In this document: positions 25,300-35,081 of the stretch, in pieces
Layout of the letters: every line of letters begins with the position of its first letter
How positions within the stretch are numbered: position 1 is the first letter of the stretch
NCBI GenBank assembly: GCA_041684965.1
Contig: JAWLGR010000010.1
Span: 62,001-126,000 of the forward strand
Direction: 5' to 3'
Source: Mariniphaga sp041684965
GTDB taxonomy: Bacteria > Bacteroidota > Bacteroidia > Bacteroidales > Prolixibacteraceae
Length of the DNA stretch: 64,000 bases
Made by a program: the position numbers and the translations under genes
The notes under the pieces: model-generated
Database searches by the model: none
Told to the model about the DNA's origin: nothing
What the model saw: only the letters and a program-made list of their open reading frames with translations

Positions 25300-26673
25300 T
25301 TAAACCTTTTCTGGCACTACGTAAGGATAGCGGTATTGCCTGCTTAGATAGGAATTGGCATCATCGTCGTTGATGAATTTCTCAGAATGCGGATTAAATG
25401 TAAGCTTCCGGCCGGTTCGGTAGGAAATATTCCCCAGATGGGCAAATGCAGTTGACATGTGTCCTTCCAAAATATCTGCATTTAAATCCTGTAAATTTCT
25501 CGACCGAACGCACCGGATGAAATTTCCATAATGCGATTCATCAACTCCTGCTGTCAAAACGGTGGTTTTTCCATCCGCCACCACCTCCTTAAGGTCCTTA
25601 TTTGACATGCTTGGTCCGGGTTCATCTTTCGTGCCAAAGAAAGTCTGAAATCCGCCTCCGCCTAGAAACATCCATCCTTTTGACCCGTAGAAAAAACTCC
25701 CGCTCTTACTGTTGAATTCAGGATTTGTATACAGGCTGCGTACCTCGAGCTCCAATATAGATCCATCACTGTATTCATAAGTGGCAGTCTGAATGTTTGG
25801 TATTTCCTGGTCCGAATCCCATACATAATAACCACCAGTACTGTGAATTTTTACCGGGTGTTCCCGTTTGTTCATTCCCCAGCGTATCAGATCCATATAA
25901 TGTGTGCCATTGTTCCCGAATTCAGAAGTACTTGTATCCCAATACCAGTGCCAGTTATAATGGAACCTGTTTTCATTAAAAGGTCTGTAGGGCGCAGGCC
26001 CCAGGTACATATCCCAGTTTACCCCATCAGGTATGGGGCTGTCTTTTTTACGGCCGATATTGCCTCGGTGTCCGTAAACGATGGCTCTTCCCATATAAAC
26101 ATCACCAAGATTTCCTTCGTGAAGGAATTTAATAGCTTCCTTAATTACCGGACTGCTCCTGTTCTGGGTACCTGTCTGAACAATACGGTTGTATTTTCTG
26201 GCAGCTTCCACCATTTTCCGTCCTTCAAAAATGTTATATGACACAGGCTTTTCAACATAAACATCTTTTCCTGCCTGACACGCCCACACAGTTTGTAAGG
26301 CATGCCAGTGGTCGGGTGTTGCAATTGCAATGGCATCAATATCCTTGTCATCCAGAAGTTCACGGAAATCCACAACTGCTTTGGGTTTATTACCACCCAG
26401 CTCTTCCACATATTTTACAGCTTTGGAAAATTCTCTTTCATCAACATCGCAGACTGCTGTAACCCGCACATTGGGCATTTTACTAAAGCTTGCCGCATGT
26501 CCTCCGCCACCATAATAGCCCCCGCGGCTTCTGATGCCGGCAACTGCAACATTAATAATATCATTTGGGCTTTTATTGGCATAACCCGCATTCAGTACCG
26601 GTACAGTCAGCATCATTCCGGCCGCCGATGCTGAAGTGCTTTTAATAAATTCACGACGATTTTGTGGTTTCAT
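25300..26673 (-). CDS. Gfo/Idh/MocA family oxidoreductase with Tat signal
   Basis: The 457-residue protein starts with a twin-arginine signal (NRREFIKS near residues 5-12, followed by a hydrophobic Ala-rich stretch), so it is probably exported folded to the periplasm. The Rossmann domain follows (VAVAGIRSRGGYYGGG), with the family's EKP motif at residues 140-142 (VYVEKPVSYN). The C-terminal domain contains NWHWYWDTSTSEFGNNGTHYMD, as in many Bacteroidota sugar oxidoreductases and GH109-like enzymes. Substrate and direction of the reaction cannot be inferred. It lies 34 bases downstream of a related Tat oxidoreductase on the same strand, and the two likely form one operon. Confidence 0.88.
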   Translation of the reverse strand: MKPQNRREFIKSTSASAAGMMLTVPVLNAGYANKSPNDIINVAVAGIRSRGGYYGGGGHAASFSKMPNVRVTAVCDVDEREFSKAVKYVEELGGNKPKAVVDFRELLDDKDIDAIAIATPDHWHALQTVWACQAGKDVYVEKPVSYNIFEGRKMVEAARKYNRIVQTGTQNRSSPVIKEAIKFLHEGNLGDVYMGRAIVYGHRGNIGRKKDSPIPDGVNWDMYLGPAPYRPFNENRFHYNWHWYWDTSTSEFGNNGTHYMDLIRWGMNKREHPVKIHSTGGYYVWDSDQEIPNIQTATYEYSDGSILELEVRSLYTNPEFNSKSGSFFYGSKGWMFLGGGGFQTFFGTKDEPGPSMSNKDLKEVVADGKTTVLTAGVDESHYGNFIRCVRSRNLQDLNADILEGHMSTAFAHLGNISYRTGRKLTFNPHSEKFINDDDANSYLSRQYRYPYVVPEKV

Positions 26674-26707
26674 AATTCCTTGTAATATGTTAGATAATTT
26701 TAAAAAT

Positions 26708-27745
26708 TTAAATTTTTATTTTCCCGCTTTCCTTTAATGCTTTTTTCATGACTTCCTCAATAGAAACCGGTTTACCATCCCGTTTTTTACTTTCTTCCCC
26801 TGCGGTCATAAAAGCAAATAAATTGATTGTTTCTTCCGGTTTTATGGGTATCACTCCGGTATTATAGAATTTAATCACCTCTTCCCACATTGGAGTATAT
26901 CCCCTGCTTTTACTGATTATTTCAATGTCTTTTTCCCCAAACACGGTAGCTCCGTAACTTCGTTTTCCGGTTCGTCCTCCCCTGAACGAACCAACCCGGC
27001 CATCTTCCCATGTTCCAACAACAACATCCATGTCGTCCTGGTGAACGCGGACCACACTTTTACAGCCAGTACCCATGAGAGCGAATAAAAGCTCGATCCC
27101 ATGGATGCAATAATAAAATAAATCCGGATGATTGGGTTCAATATAACCGTCACCATAGGTATTTGCACCAAGCACTTTCCCTACTTTACCATCTCTTACC
27201 TCCTTTACCCCTTCCATATACCTTAGGGAGGAAGTAGACCAAACCGGATTGTTGTATTTCTCAGCTGCATTAAAAATTGCAATCGCATCAGAAAGGGATG
27301 CGGCCAGAGGTTTGTCGATGTATAATCTTTTACCTGACTTAATCACAGGTAGGGCTTCGGCCAGATGCCGCCGGCCATCAACTGATTCAAGCATTACCAC
27401 ATCTACTTTTTCCAGTAGTTCCTCAATAGAACCAACCATCTCTACGCCCATTTCCTTCACACTTTTTGTAAAACCTTCCAGACGGTCAATACTGGCAGGC
27501 ATGTCAGGACTTCCTTTTGTCGGGTAAGCTGCTGTAACTCTATATCCATCCCAGTCATTATCGCCCGGAGTGTTTAAAGCTTTGGTAACTGCTGTAACAT
27601 GTGACGTGTCGAGGCCAATTAGCCCGACTTTTTTACCGGGACTGCCGGCAAAACCAGTCAATGGCGGAATACTGCTTAACATTCCTAAACCGGCACCAGC
27701 AATTAATGAACTCTGAACGAACTCTCTGCGGTTGTAATTTTTCAT
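26708..27745 (-). CDS. Gfo/Idh/MocA family oxidoreductase with Tat signal (second)
   Basis: I placed the start at 27745, where MKNYNRREFVQSSLIAGAGLGM gives a twin-arginine signal; the longer frame adds 37 residues without support. The 345-residue protein has KKVGLIGLDTSHV at the start of the Rossmann fold and DKP at 144-146 in place of the usual EKP. The sequence is shorter than the neighbouring oxidoreductase and its C-terminal domain is different, so the two are not recent duplicates. Together they may act on sugars in the periplasm. Upstream (27746-27896) lies a short AT-rich stretch likely to hold the promoter of the pair. Confidence 0.85.
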   Translation of the reverse strand: MKNYNRREFVQSSLIAGAGLGMLSSIPPLTGFAGSPGKKVGLIGLDTSHVTAVTKALNTPGDNDWDGYRVTAAYPTKGSPDMPASIDRLEGFTKSVKEMGVEMVGSIEELLEKVDVVMLESVDGRRHLAEALPVIKSGKRLYIDKPLAASLSDAIAIFNAAEKYNNPVWSTSSLRYMEGVKEVRDGKVGKVLGANTYGDGYIEPNHPDLFYYCIHGIELLFALMGTGCKSVVRVHQDDMDVVVGTWEDGRVGSFRGGRTGKRSYGATVFGEKDIEIISKSRGYTPMWEEVIKFYNTGVIPIKPEETINLFAFMTAGEESKKRDGKPVSIEEVMKKALKESGKIKI

Positions 27746-27896
27746 AATAAATTTAGCTTTGATTAAGCTCTCTAAATTACAAAAAAAAATCTCTTCCATG
27801 CAAATGGAAGGTTTTATTATTTCCTTCTTCTTTAATCCGGAAATGAAGAAACTCAAATTAATTAATTGTTGCTCAGGAATTAAGCATCTTTCCTTA

Positions 27897-28709
27897 TCAT
27901 GGTTTTCTTAGAATCCATATATCCTGAGGAAGCCATTTCCCTTTCTCAGGAGAGGGCTCAATATGGTTAAGAATTTCTGCATTGTTAAATAATTTCCTCA
28001 TAAATCCGGGAGGATGAAAGGCGGAATAGGTCCGGTGTCCTTCTTTTACTTTTCCTCTTACAACGAGGTCGTTGTTGTTGTATTTCTCAAGCTCACTGCC
28101 GGTCAGCTTTCCCCTGTAATTATTCCCCTGTGAAGTAAGAAACATAATTCCGCCTGGTTTTAAAATGCGATACAATTCGTTGTACCATTCGTAATGCTTT
28201 TGCCCGGAAAGATGGGTAAGAATAGAAATTCCATAAATCACATCCATAAAATTATTTTCATAGGGTAGTTCAGCATTTAAGGAATTCAGATTAAAGCTTA
28301 TTCCGGGAAGATTTGCAGCACACCATTCAATCGATTTTTTGTTGTAATCCGTACCATAATATTCACAATCATTACCAATTACATCAGGTAAATGCCTGAT
28401 AATCCTTCCTGGACCGCATCCCCAGTCAAGTATCCGCTTATTTTTTAAAACCATATGCTGCTCTATATGATTCGTGAGCCACCGGACTGTTTCTATACTT
28501 TGAGTATAAAATTTCTCATAATTAATCCCGAAGGATTCATAAATCAAATAATCGGGTGGTAACTCTATTTCCGGATAATTTTTTTTAAACTCGTTGTTCG
28601 TTTTTCGGTTTTTAATTTTTTCAATGGAATACCTCAGCCAATCCATTAAATAGATTAATCTGAACTTCCTTAATAAATTTGATATTAGTCCTTTTTTCAT
28701 TTCTGCCAA
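27897..28709 (-). CDS. Class I SAM-dependent methyltransferase
   Basis: The 270-residue protein contains the SAM-binding motif I RILDWGCGPGRI at residues 92-102, an acidic residue at the end of the next strand (YYGTDYN), and a post-motif LYRILKPGGIMFLTSQG. It fits the Methyltransf_11/25 group. An N-terminal extension of about 60 mostly basic and aromatic residues precedes the catalytic domain. Related proteins are frequent in polysaccharide and small-molecule clusters, but the adjacent oxidoreductase and PhzF genes do not define a pathway. The substrate is unknown. Confidence 0.85.
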   Translation of the reverse strand: MAEMKKGLISNLLRKFRLIYLMDWLRYSIEKIKNRKTNNEFKKNYPEIELPPDYLIYESFGINYEKFYTQSIETVRWLTNHIEQHMVLKNKRILDWGCGPGRIIRHLPDVIGNDCEYYGTDYNKKSIEWCAANLPGISFNLNSLNAELPYENNFMDVIYGISILTHLSGQKHYEWYNELYRILKPGGIMFLTSQGNNYRGKLTGSELEKYNNNDLVVRGKVKEGHRTYSAFHPPGFMRKLFNNAEILNHIEPSPEKGKWLPQDIWILRKP

Positions 28710-28891
28710 TTAGTCTGAGCTTCATTAAGGTTGCAATGCCCGGCAATGTTAGTAGCCACATACTATCCCAAAAGAAAATCCAAAGCTATAAATTGAAACA
28801 ATTTAAGCTACCATAAAACCTTAAAAAATCAGCCAGCCATCAAACCTTTTTCCCCTACCAACCCAAACTGAAACCAATTCAAACAACCCCA

Positions 28892-28976
28892 ACCTCTTCA
28901 AACTCTTCGAACTCCTTCAAACTCCTCAAACTTTTCTCACTCCTTCGAACTCTTCGAACTCCTTCAACCTCTTCCC
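28892..28976. repeat. Low-complexity CTTCGAACTC-type repeat
   Basis: Short, imperfect units of the form CTCTTCGAACTCCTTCAAACTC recur over about 85 bases between the methyltransferase and the PhzF-like gene. CTTCGAACTC itself is partly palindromic (TTCGAA). It has no coding potential that I can see and probably arose by local slippage. Confidence 0.6.
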
Positions 28977-28978
28977 AC

Positions 28979-29875
28979 CTAATCATAAATAATATAATCT
29001 CCCTCAATTCTTTTTACTGCTCCCCCACCAAACCAGACACGCTGATTGTTATTCTTATCCAGCTGCTTTTGCAGTTTTACCACATTGTATTGTTCCCATT
29101 TCCCGTTTTGTTCAATACTTATCGTTCCTTCCTCCCAAAGCTTATTGTTTATTAAATAATATCCAAAGGCAGAATTTCCTGAACCTGTAGCAGGATCTTC
29201 AATGTAACCAAAGGTCGGGGCAAATACCCGGGTCCTGTAATTATTTGTTTTTTCATAAACATCGGGGGTATATACTTCAATAATATCCACTCCCGATTTA
29301 TAACAAAATTCGTTCAATTCATTTAAATCGGGCTGGATTGCTAAAATAGAATCCAGTGATGCAATAGGTACGATTAGTGTTTCGAGTCCGGCATTGACTA
29401 TTGAAACGGGAAGATTGGCATTTATATCTGAAGTGTTTATTCTCAGTTTTGAGGCAATTTCAGTAACATCGGGTACATTCTGATTTTCAACGGGTTCAGG
29501 AGACATAATAAACACCGAATCTTCCGATTTTATTCTGTTTTCAACCATCAGCGTGCCCCTGTTGGTATTAATCTGGTATTTGTCGGAAGCAGTGCTTTCA
29601 CTGGTACGGATGATGTCATACATTGTGGCGATGGTCACATGGCCACAAAAATCAAGTTCCCGCTCAGAAGAATAGTATTTAAAGCCAAATTCATTTTCCG
29701 AAACCGGAACCACATATCCCACCTCGCTTACAAATCCCTTTAATTCCCTGGCAATTTGCAGCATTTCATTTGCTGACAATTCGCTTAGTTTATCCAGAAA
29801 AATGCAACCGGCAGGATTTCCTTCCGATTGGCCGGTGGCAAAAGCATCTAATTTTTTGAACCTTAATTTTTTCAT
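28979..29875 (-). CDS. PhzF family phenazine biosynthesis-like isomerase
   Basis: The 298-residue protein carries the PhzF signatures: FKKLDAFATGQSEGNPAGCIFL at the N-terminus, GFVSEVGYV with the putative catalytic Glu, CGHVTIATM, and EDPATGSGNSAFGYYL in the C-terminal half. PhzF-fold proteins are pseudo-twofold isomerases or epimerases related to diaminopimelate epimerase. Most family members outside phenazine clusters have unknown substrates, and no phenazine genes are present here. It stands alone, 269 bases from the methyltransferase. Confidence 0.88.
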   Translation of the reverse strand: MKKLRFKKLDAFATGQSEGNPAGCIFLDKLSELSANEMLQIARELKGFVSEVGYVVPVSENEFGFKYYSSERELDFCGHVTIATMYDIIRTSESTASDKYQINTNRGTLMVENRIKSEDSVFIMSPEPVENQNVPDVTEIASKLRINTSDINANLPVSIVNAGLETLIVPIASLDSILAIQPDLNELNEFCYKSGVDIIEVYTPDVYEKTNNYRTRVFAPTFGYIEDPATGSGNSAFGYYLINNKLWEEGTISIEQNGKWEQYNVVKLQKQLDKNNNQRVWFGGGAVKRIEGDYIIYD

Positions 29876-30070
29876 GATAATATTTTAAAGGTTTTGCTGC
29901 ACTTGTTTTGCTATTTTCCAATTCCTTTTATATCAGTGAAACCTTAAAGGTGAGCCGATTGTTTTCTAATTTTTATGTTCTTTTTATAGCAGTCCTTAAG
30001 CACTCAAATAAATTCTCTTCAGATATGGTGCATATGATTACCGGGGAAATAAAATTAATAATCCGGAGTT

Positions 30071-31057
30071 TTAATTGGTTAATTGTGGTTTTTTAACCTT
30101 CACGGTATTTACAATAGATCTTAGCATCTTTTTTATGTCTCTGGGAAGGTATTTCTTCAATTGCAGAGGATTATTTTTTAGAATATTTATTGTATTTGCG
30201 GATACCATTGAGTTCGTTTCTATGCAATAAACATCTTTCCCAGATAATAAGCATATTTCCTTTGCCTGATAAAGACTGCTTTCGATAAATAAAAGGGTAT
30301 TTGAATTTTTATAGTATCGTGCTTTATGTTTAGCATTTATCTTTAAGTTTTGCCGATCTTCTTTACTTGGAAGATCCAGCATTATTAAATTATCATATGC
30401 AATTCCATGATTTTTTAACCACATTTCAGTATCACTCCTGTATTTTTCAAGCCTGTTGGTAACCAAAGAATGAATCTTATTTGTGGGCAAAAGTAATGGT
30501 ACCGCATTTTGTAAAAAATTAATATAATTTACTCCATCATCGTTTTCATCGTGCGTAGGATCTGTACATAAAACACCATCTATATCTACACAACTTTTGG
30601 ACAATATTAAACCATGAAATATGTTCCATTCAAAAACCCTTGGAGGTGGCAAATAAACAAGATAGCAATCAACATCATTTCTTTTAGAATCAGAAGAATA
30701 AACAGCTGTGGTTATTACTTTATTTTTTAATTTATCGGGTATCGCTGCTTTTTTGTCTTTCATTGAATTTCCGGTAAATATACTGTCATCAACTAATAGA
30801 ATATTTTCAAAATCATGTGGTAAAACTTTTGAATTGTTCATTTTTAATTTTCGGCCACCTTTAATTAATGGTCTGTTCTCAATAAAAGAATCAAAGTCTG
30901 TGCAATGTACATTCAAAAACAAGGATATCATGTATGAGGGAATCATACCACTCCTTGGAATTCCTACCACTAAATCAATATTATACTTTCCCAGCTTATA
31001 AAGATTACTTTTTATATCGTCTGATAAATTTTGATACGACTTATAGTTCATAGACAA
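30071..31057 (-). CDS. Phosphoribosyltransferase-HAD fusion protein
   Basis: The 328-residue protein joins two domains. The first 140 residues form a type I phosphoribosyltransferase: VVGIPRSGM near 30-38, and a PRPP-binding ILLVDDSIFTGNS at about 86-98. The second half starts with a HAD-type motif CVDIDGVLC (Asp158, Asp160) and continues with LVTNRLEKYRSDTEMWL, which fits HAD motif II. Stand-alone PRTases and HAD phosphatases are common, but the fusion is unusual; similar fusions occur near surface polysaccharide genes. A role in making or trimming a phosphoribosyl intermediate is possible. It is monocistronic, divergent from nothing nearby. Confidence 0.75.
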   Translation of the reverse strand: MSMNYKSYQNLSDDIKSNLYKLGKYNIDLVVGIPRSGMIPSYMISLFLNVHCTDFDSFIENRPLIKGGRKLKMNNSKVLPHDFENILLVDDSIFTGNSMKDKKAAIPDKLKNKVITTAVYSSDSKRNDVDCYLVYLPPPRVFEWNIFHGLILSKSCVDIDGVLCTDPTHDENDDGVNYINFLQNAVPLLLPTNKIHSLVTNRLEKYRSDTEMWLKNHGIAYDNLIMLDLPSKEDRQNLKINAKHKARYYKNSNTLLFIESSLYQAKEICLLSGKDVYCIETNSMVSANTINILKNNPLQLKKYLPRDIKKMLRSIVNTVKVKKPQLTN

Positions 31058-31286
31058 TGGTTTAATTTTTATCCTTTAATTTTTTCTTAACAGTACTTTG
31101 ACCAGTCAGTAATATAGTAATACTATGTGTTTTCATTATTATATTCATTGAGAACAACTACAGATAAAATAAAGTTTAACTGGTCCCATTTAAAAATTCA
31201 ATCGCAATAAACATCCGGTTCGAAAATAGTTATTGAAAACACCTTTTAGAGGGAAAAGGCATGTAAACGAATGGAAATTAGTGTGC

Positions 31287-32354
31287 CTATTTATTTTTAT
31301 TTTTTACATCCTTTTTGAAATAATCTTTAATCACTTTACCAAAAACTTTTTCCTTCTTTCTTCTTTCGGCGACTGTGGTTTCAAAATGTACTTTCTCCCG
31401 TTCAATCTTAAGGTAATTTTGATAAGAGTTGTTATCCAGTTCACCTGTTTCAATGGCTTCAAGCACGGCACAACCAGTCTCACTGGTATGTGTGCAGTCC
31501 TTAAACCTGCATTTGGTTGAAAGCACAGAAATTTTATCAAATACAGGTTCCGGTCCCCCGGTTAAACCGATAATCCCAACTTCCCGCATACCCGGATTAT
31601 CAATCAGGATTCCCCCATTGCCCAATATTATCAGTTCCCGGTGGCTGGTAACATGCCTTCCTTTTAGAGTGCTTTCACTGATAGCGCCGGTTTTCATCAG
31701 CGTCTTACAAGACAGATTATTCAGCAAGGTAGACTTCCCCACTCCCGATGAACCAAGCAAACAATAGGTTTTACCCCTTTCTATAACTGCTTTTAATACA
31801 TCGTAGCCGCTCTGTGTCTCGTTGCTGATTGAAATTACAGGCACATTCTCTATTCGCAACCTGATCTGACCAATTAATTCTTTAAGACGGGTTTCATCTG
31901 CAAGGTCGGTTTTGGTTAAAACGATTACTGGTTTTACTTTTGAAGAATAGCAAACTGCAAGGTAACGTTCCAGACGGTTAATATTAAAGTCGCGGTCAAC
32001 GGCCTGCACCAGAAATGCACAATCGATATTGGATGCTATTACCTGTATTTCTCCAAATTGTCCAACAGCCTGCCGCTTAATAACTGAAAAGCGGGGAAGT
32101 ATTTTATGGATGATGGCGAAGTCGCCATCGTGCACAGCAAGCACGACCCAGTCGCCTACTGCCGGAAAGTCTTTTCTGCCCTGGGCCGCAAAACGCATGT
32201 TGCCTGTTATTTCGGCATCGTATTCACCGGTTGTTGTTTTAACTATGTTTCTTTCCCTGTGTTCCGATACCACTCTTCCCGGTTCAAAACCATCCGGAAT
32301 CTGTTCTTTTGTCCAGCCTAGCCTATCACTGTATCCAATATCTTCCAGTTCCAT
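31287..32354 (-). CDS. rsgA: Ribosome small subunit-dependent GTPase A
   Basis: The 355-residue protein shows the circularly permuted GTPase order of RsgA. The G4 motif TKTD is at 147-150, the P-loop GSSGVGKS at 201-208, and the G3 motif DNPG at 252-255. An OB-fold domain occupies roughly the first 100 residues. The C-terminal zinc-binding motif is C282-x4-C287-x-H289-x5-C295. RsgA helps late 30S subunit maturation. It lies on the minus strand, just downstream of the DUF6064-like gene but not obviously co-transcribed with it. The length and N-terminal LGW segment fit the longer RsgA type seen in many bacteria as a second copy. Confidence 0.93.
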   Translation of the reverse strand: MELEDIGYSDRLGWTKEQIPDGFEPGRVVSEHRERNIVKTTTGEYDAEITGNMRFAAQGRKDFPAVGDWVVLAVHDGDFAIIHKILPRFSVIKRQAVGQFGEIQVIASNIDCAFLVQAVDRDFNINRLERYLAVCYSSKVKPVIVLTKTDLADETRLKELIGQIRLRIENVPVISISNETQSGYDVLKAVIERGKTYCLLGSSGVGKSTLLNNLSCKTLMKTGAISESTLKGRHVTSHRELIILGNGGILIDNPGMREVGIIGLTGGPEPVFDKISVLSTKCRFKDCTHTSETGCAVLEAIETGELDNNSYQNYLKIEREKVHFETTVAERRKKEKVFGKVIKDYFKKDVKNKNK

Positions 32355-32429
32355 TTTAAATTATTCTGTACATTTTGAAATCTAAATGCGGTTATTCTCT
32401 GGTCATTAGGGATTTTATAGCTCCACATT

Positions 32430-33083
32430 TTATGCTGCCTGTAGATTCTGTTCTTTTCTGCTTGTATCTAAAATGAAAATATTCGCAACAATTGCAGTAA
32501 CAATTAAAATGAAATCCTGGTAAACACCAAAGTTCACAGCGGCTGTTGTGCCAATTAATGCCCAAAGAGTAGGTATAATGAGCAGGTACCTTGAAAACTT
32601 TTTATCGGCAAGCATAAAAAACCCAAAAGTTACAATGGTAGCAGGACAGGGCAATCCGAATGAAATGATATGGGAAATTCTTCCTGCAAGAAATAAACTG
32701 ATTGCAGGATAAACAATTAAACCGAACACAATAAAAAAAAGAGCCAGGTAATTTTTTAAACTACCATAGTAATTGAATTCAAGTTTTTTTCTTCCAAAAC
32801 TTTCAACCATCATAAATATTCCCTGCAAAATAAACAAGCTGCCAAAAGCATAGGCCGGAGGATTGATAACTGCAAAAAATCCAATCTGGTATACTGCACC
32901 CATCCATATCCATAAACCACCTAATATTCCAGCAATAGTTTTGTCTTTGCCAGCTTTTCGGGAAACGGCCATCCAAAGCATCAACAGGCCCAGCAATAAT
33001 ATAACGATTTGTGCCGGAAATACAGATGTATTGTACTTTTCAAATATTTGGAAAAATTGTTCGGTTGTAAATGGTGTTTTCAT
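32430..33083 (-). CDS. DUF6064-like integral membrane protein
   Basis: The protein of about 217 residues starts MKTPFTTEQFFQIFEKYN when the ATG at 33083 is used; the frame opens four codons earlier. It has about six or seven hydrophobic segments (for example PAQIVILLLGLLMLWMAV and YFLI-rich later helices). The N-terminal segment up to PAQ and the following membrane profile resemble the DUF6064 family. The function is unknown. It is adjacent to the long repeat block, and only 75 bases separate it from the rsgA start. Confidence 0.65.
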   Translation of the reverse strand: MKTPFTTEQFFQIFEKYNTSVFPAQIVILLLGLLMLWMAVSRKAGKDKTIAGILGGLWIWMGAVYQIGFFAVINPPAYAFGSLFILQGIFMMVESFGRKKLEFNYYGSLKNYLALFFIVFGLIVYPAISLFLAGRISHIISFGLPCPATIVTFGFFMLADKKFSRYLLIIPTLWALIGTTAAVNFGVYQDFILIVTAIVANIFILDTSRKEQNLQAA

Positions 33084-33180
33084 GATGCCTGTCATTTAGC
33101 TTAATACTAATGATTTATTTCTATCAAAATTAAAACAATTATAAAAACAGTGAATTATTTAGCAGTTAAATTATACTATA

Positions 33181-34054
33181 AACAATCAGTAAACAGTGAA
33201 CAGTGAACAGTAAGAGTTGAAAAAAGTATATGTGCCTTTGAGGTTGGTGGTTTTTAACCCAAACGCTGTCAGGTCACAGACGCTGACAGGTTTTAGGTCA
33301 GTGGTAATTTTCATCGTCGGTGGTTTTTGTGAACAGACATAACAGCGTACGTAGTTCCCCCGAAGAAAAGGGGCAGGCCCCAATAAAAGGGGCAGGCATG
33401 ACAGTGTATGAAGAAATAAAACAGTGAACAGTGAACAGTGAACAGTAATTGGAAAAATTTAGTGCAATTTGGTTTTTGTGGTAAAAAAACATAAAGCTCC
33501 CCCGATTAAAGAGGGCAGGCCCCAGGTTAAGGGGGCAGGCGCAGGTAAAAGGGGGCGGGTCTGAAAGTATATGAAGACAATCAGTGAAAAGTGAACAGTG
33601 AACAGTAAACAGTAAGAGTATGAAAAAAGTATTTGTGCCTTTGAGGTTGGTGGTTTTTAACCCAAACGCTGTCAGGTCACAGACGCTGACAGGTTTTAGG
33701 TCAGTGGTAATTTTCATCGTCGGTGGTTTTTGTGAACAGACCTATCAGCGTACGTAGTTCCCCCGAAGAAAAGGGGCAGGCCCCAATAAAGGGGGCAGGA
33801 ATGAAGAAATAAAACAGTGAACAGTGAACAGTGAAGTAATTGGAAAAATTTAGTGCAATTTGTTTTTGTGGTAAAAAAAAAATCACTGAGAAATAGATTT
33901 TGAGGGATTAGATGCTATTTTTTGTGGTAAAATAGAGATTCATCACAAAAGTATTTGGTGGGCAATAGTGCTTTTTGTTTCTGTGTAAAAACATTGAAAA
34001 GTGAACAGTAATTTGAAAAAAATTAGTGCAATGTGTGTTTTTGTGGTAAAAAAA
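33181..34054. repeat. Block of long imperfect direct repeats
   Basis: Two copies of about 300 bases (33181-33495 and 33576-33880) are close to identical over most of their length. Each contains GAACAGTGAACAGT units, a CTGTCAGGTCACAGACGCTGACAG segment and a CCCCCGAAGAAAAGGGGCAGGCCCC segment, and ends AATTTAGTGCAATTTG...TTTTTGTGGTAAAAA. A third, shorter piece of the end lies at 33996-34054. The spacer at 33495-33560 has G-rich units of the type AAGGGGGCAGGC. Reading frames seen here on the minus strand are repeat-derived and not credible genes. Confidence 0.85.
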
Positions 34055-34055
34055 T

Positions 34056-34832
34056 TCACCACAAATATTGATAAAAAACAAGACTTTTTTCCGCAATAAA
34101 TTCCAGATTTTCCCATATTCCTGAATATCCTTTTACCAGGATGAACAAGAGCTGGCTAAGAATAAATAGCTTTAAAGCAAGAATTATTATAAAAGAAAAA
34201 ATATAACCTTCTTTTCCGATGTCTGTCTCAGTATATTTAGCCGTGCCAGCTGACCTGAACCTTTTTTTTGTCCAGTTCATTCTGATTTCGTCAACATTGT
34301 TCATCATCTGATATGAAAAGGTTACACCAATCCAGAAATCATACACAGGAAACCAGGTATCAGGCAGGAAAGGACGTATAAGCACCGAAAACAATGTAAA
34401 TGTGGGCAGAAAATAAGGTCCCAGCGAAATAAAATAATTTCCCACATTTCCTCCAAAACCTTCGGAATATTCAATATAACCGCCATTATGACGGGTAACA
34501 ACAAATTTTTTTATTCTTCTAAAAAATACAAGTGCAACGAGTGCATGCGATAATTCGTGTTCAAAGGTGGAAAAGCCATACATTTTTCTGAAAATCACTT
34601 TATAAAGAAAAATCCCTGCCAGCGAACCTAACAGTACAGACATCCAAATGTCATTGCGGACAGATAAAAGATGAAAGCCTTCAAAAAAAGCAGACGCCAA
34701 TCCAGGGAGAAAAATTACAGCGGTTATACTCAACCAAAATTTAGCAAAATGAAATTTCTTTTTATAGCTTCCTGCAACAATCAGAAGCAGTATGAACAAG
34801 ATAACGGGCAGATTCAAAAAAGCTTTATCCAC
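34056..34832 (-). CDS. M50-like membrane zinc metalloprotease
   Basis: The 258-residue protein has several transmembrane segments and an HEXXH motif as H92-E-L-S-H96 in the context FSTFEHELSHALVAL. This suits an intramembrane site-2 protease or another M50-like peptidase. The later NNVDEIRMNW segment may hold the third metal ligand Asp, as M50 enzymes have a distant D-x-x-N-type motif, but I am unsure of the alignment. The stop at 34056 is immediately beside the repeat block. Its regulatory target is unknown, and no anti-sigma factor gene is nearby. Confidence 0.7.
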   Translation of the reverse strand: MDKAFLNLPVILFILLLIVAGSYKKKFHFAKFWLSITAVIFLPGLASAFFEGFHLLSVRNDIWMSVLLGSLAGIFLYKVIFRKMYGFSTFEHELSHALVALVFFRRIKKFVVTRHNGGYIEYSEGFGGNVGNYFISLGPYFLPTFTLFSVLIRPFLPDTWFPVYDFWIGVTFSYQMMNNVDEIRMNWTKKRFRSAGTAKYTETDIGKEGYIFSFIIILALKLFILSQLLFILVKGYSGIWENLEFIAEKSLVFYQYLW

Positions 34833-35081
34833 AGTTAACTTAAATAATGGTGCTACAGATTCTTGAATAATACATTCCCGTCAAAGCTAGTTTTATTTAT
34901 TTTTAAGGCAAAATATTATTTTTAAATTAATGAAGCTGCAACATAATATACCTCCATGAAAAATTTGTTCCAGCATTAATCCATCATGTAAAAATTATAT
35001 TGACAACTTTTTAAACTTGAGATTATCTGAATAATTTTTAAAAAACATTGAACCAACATGAATTTTCGATGTTAAATTCAG

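Noticed and set aside
29908..30096. 62-residue plus-strand frame
   Set aside because: It overlaps the 3' end of the phosphoribosyltransferase-HAD gene and the adjacent AT-rich gap, with no recognisable family.
33186..33886. Minus-strand reading frames in the repeat block
   Set aside because: Their peptides repeat the DNA repeat itself, lack start context and are identical between copies, so they reflect base composition and not genes.
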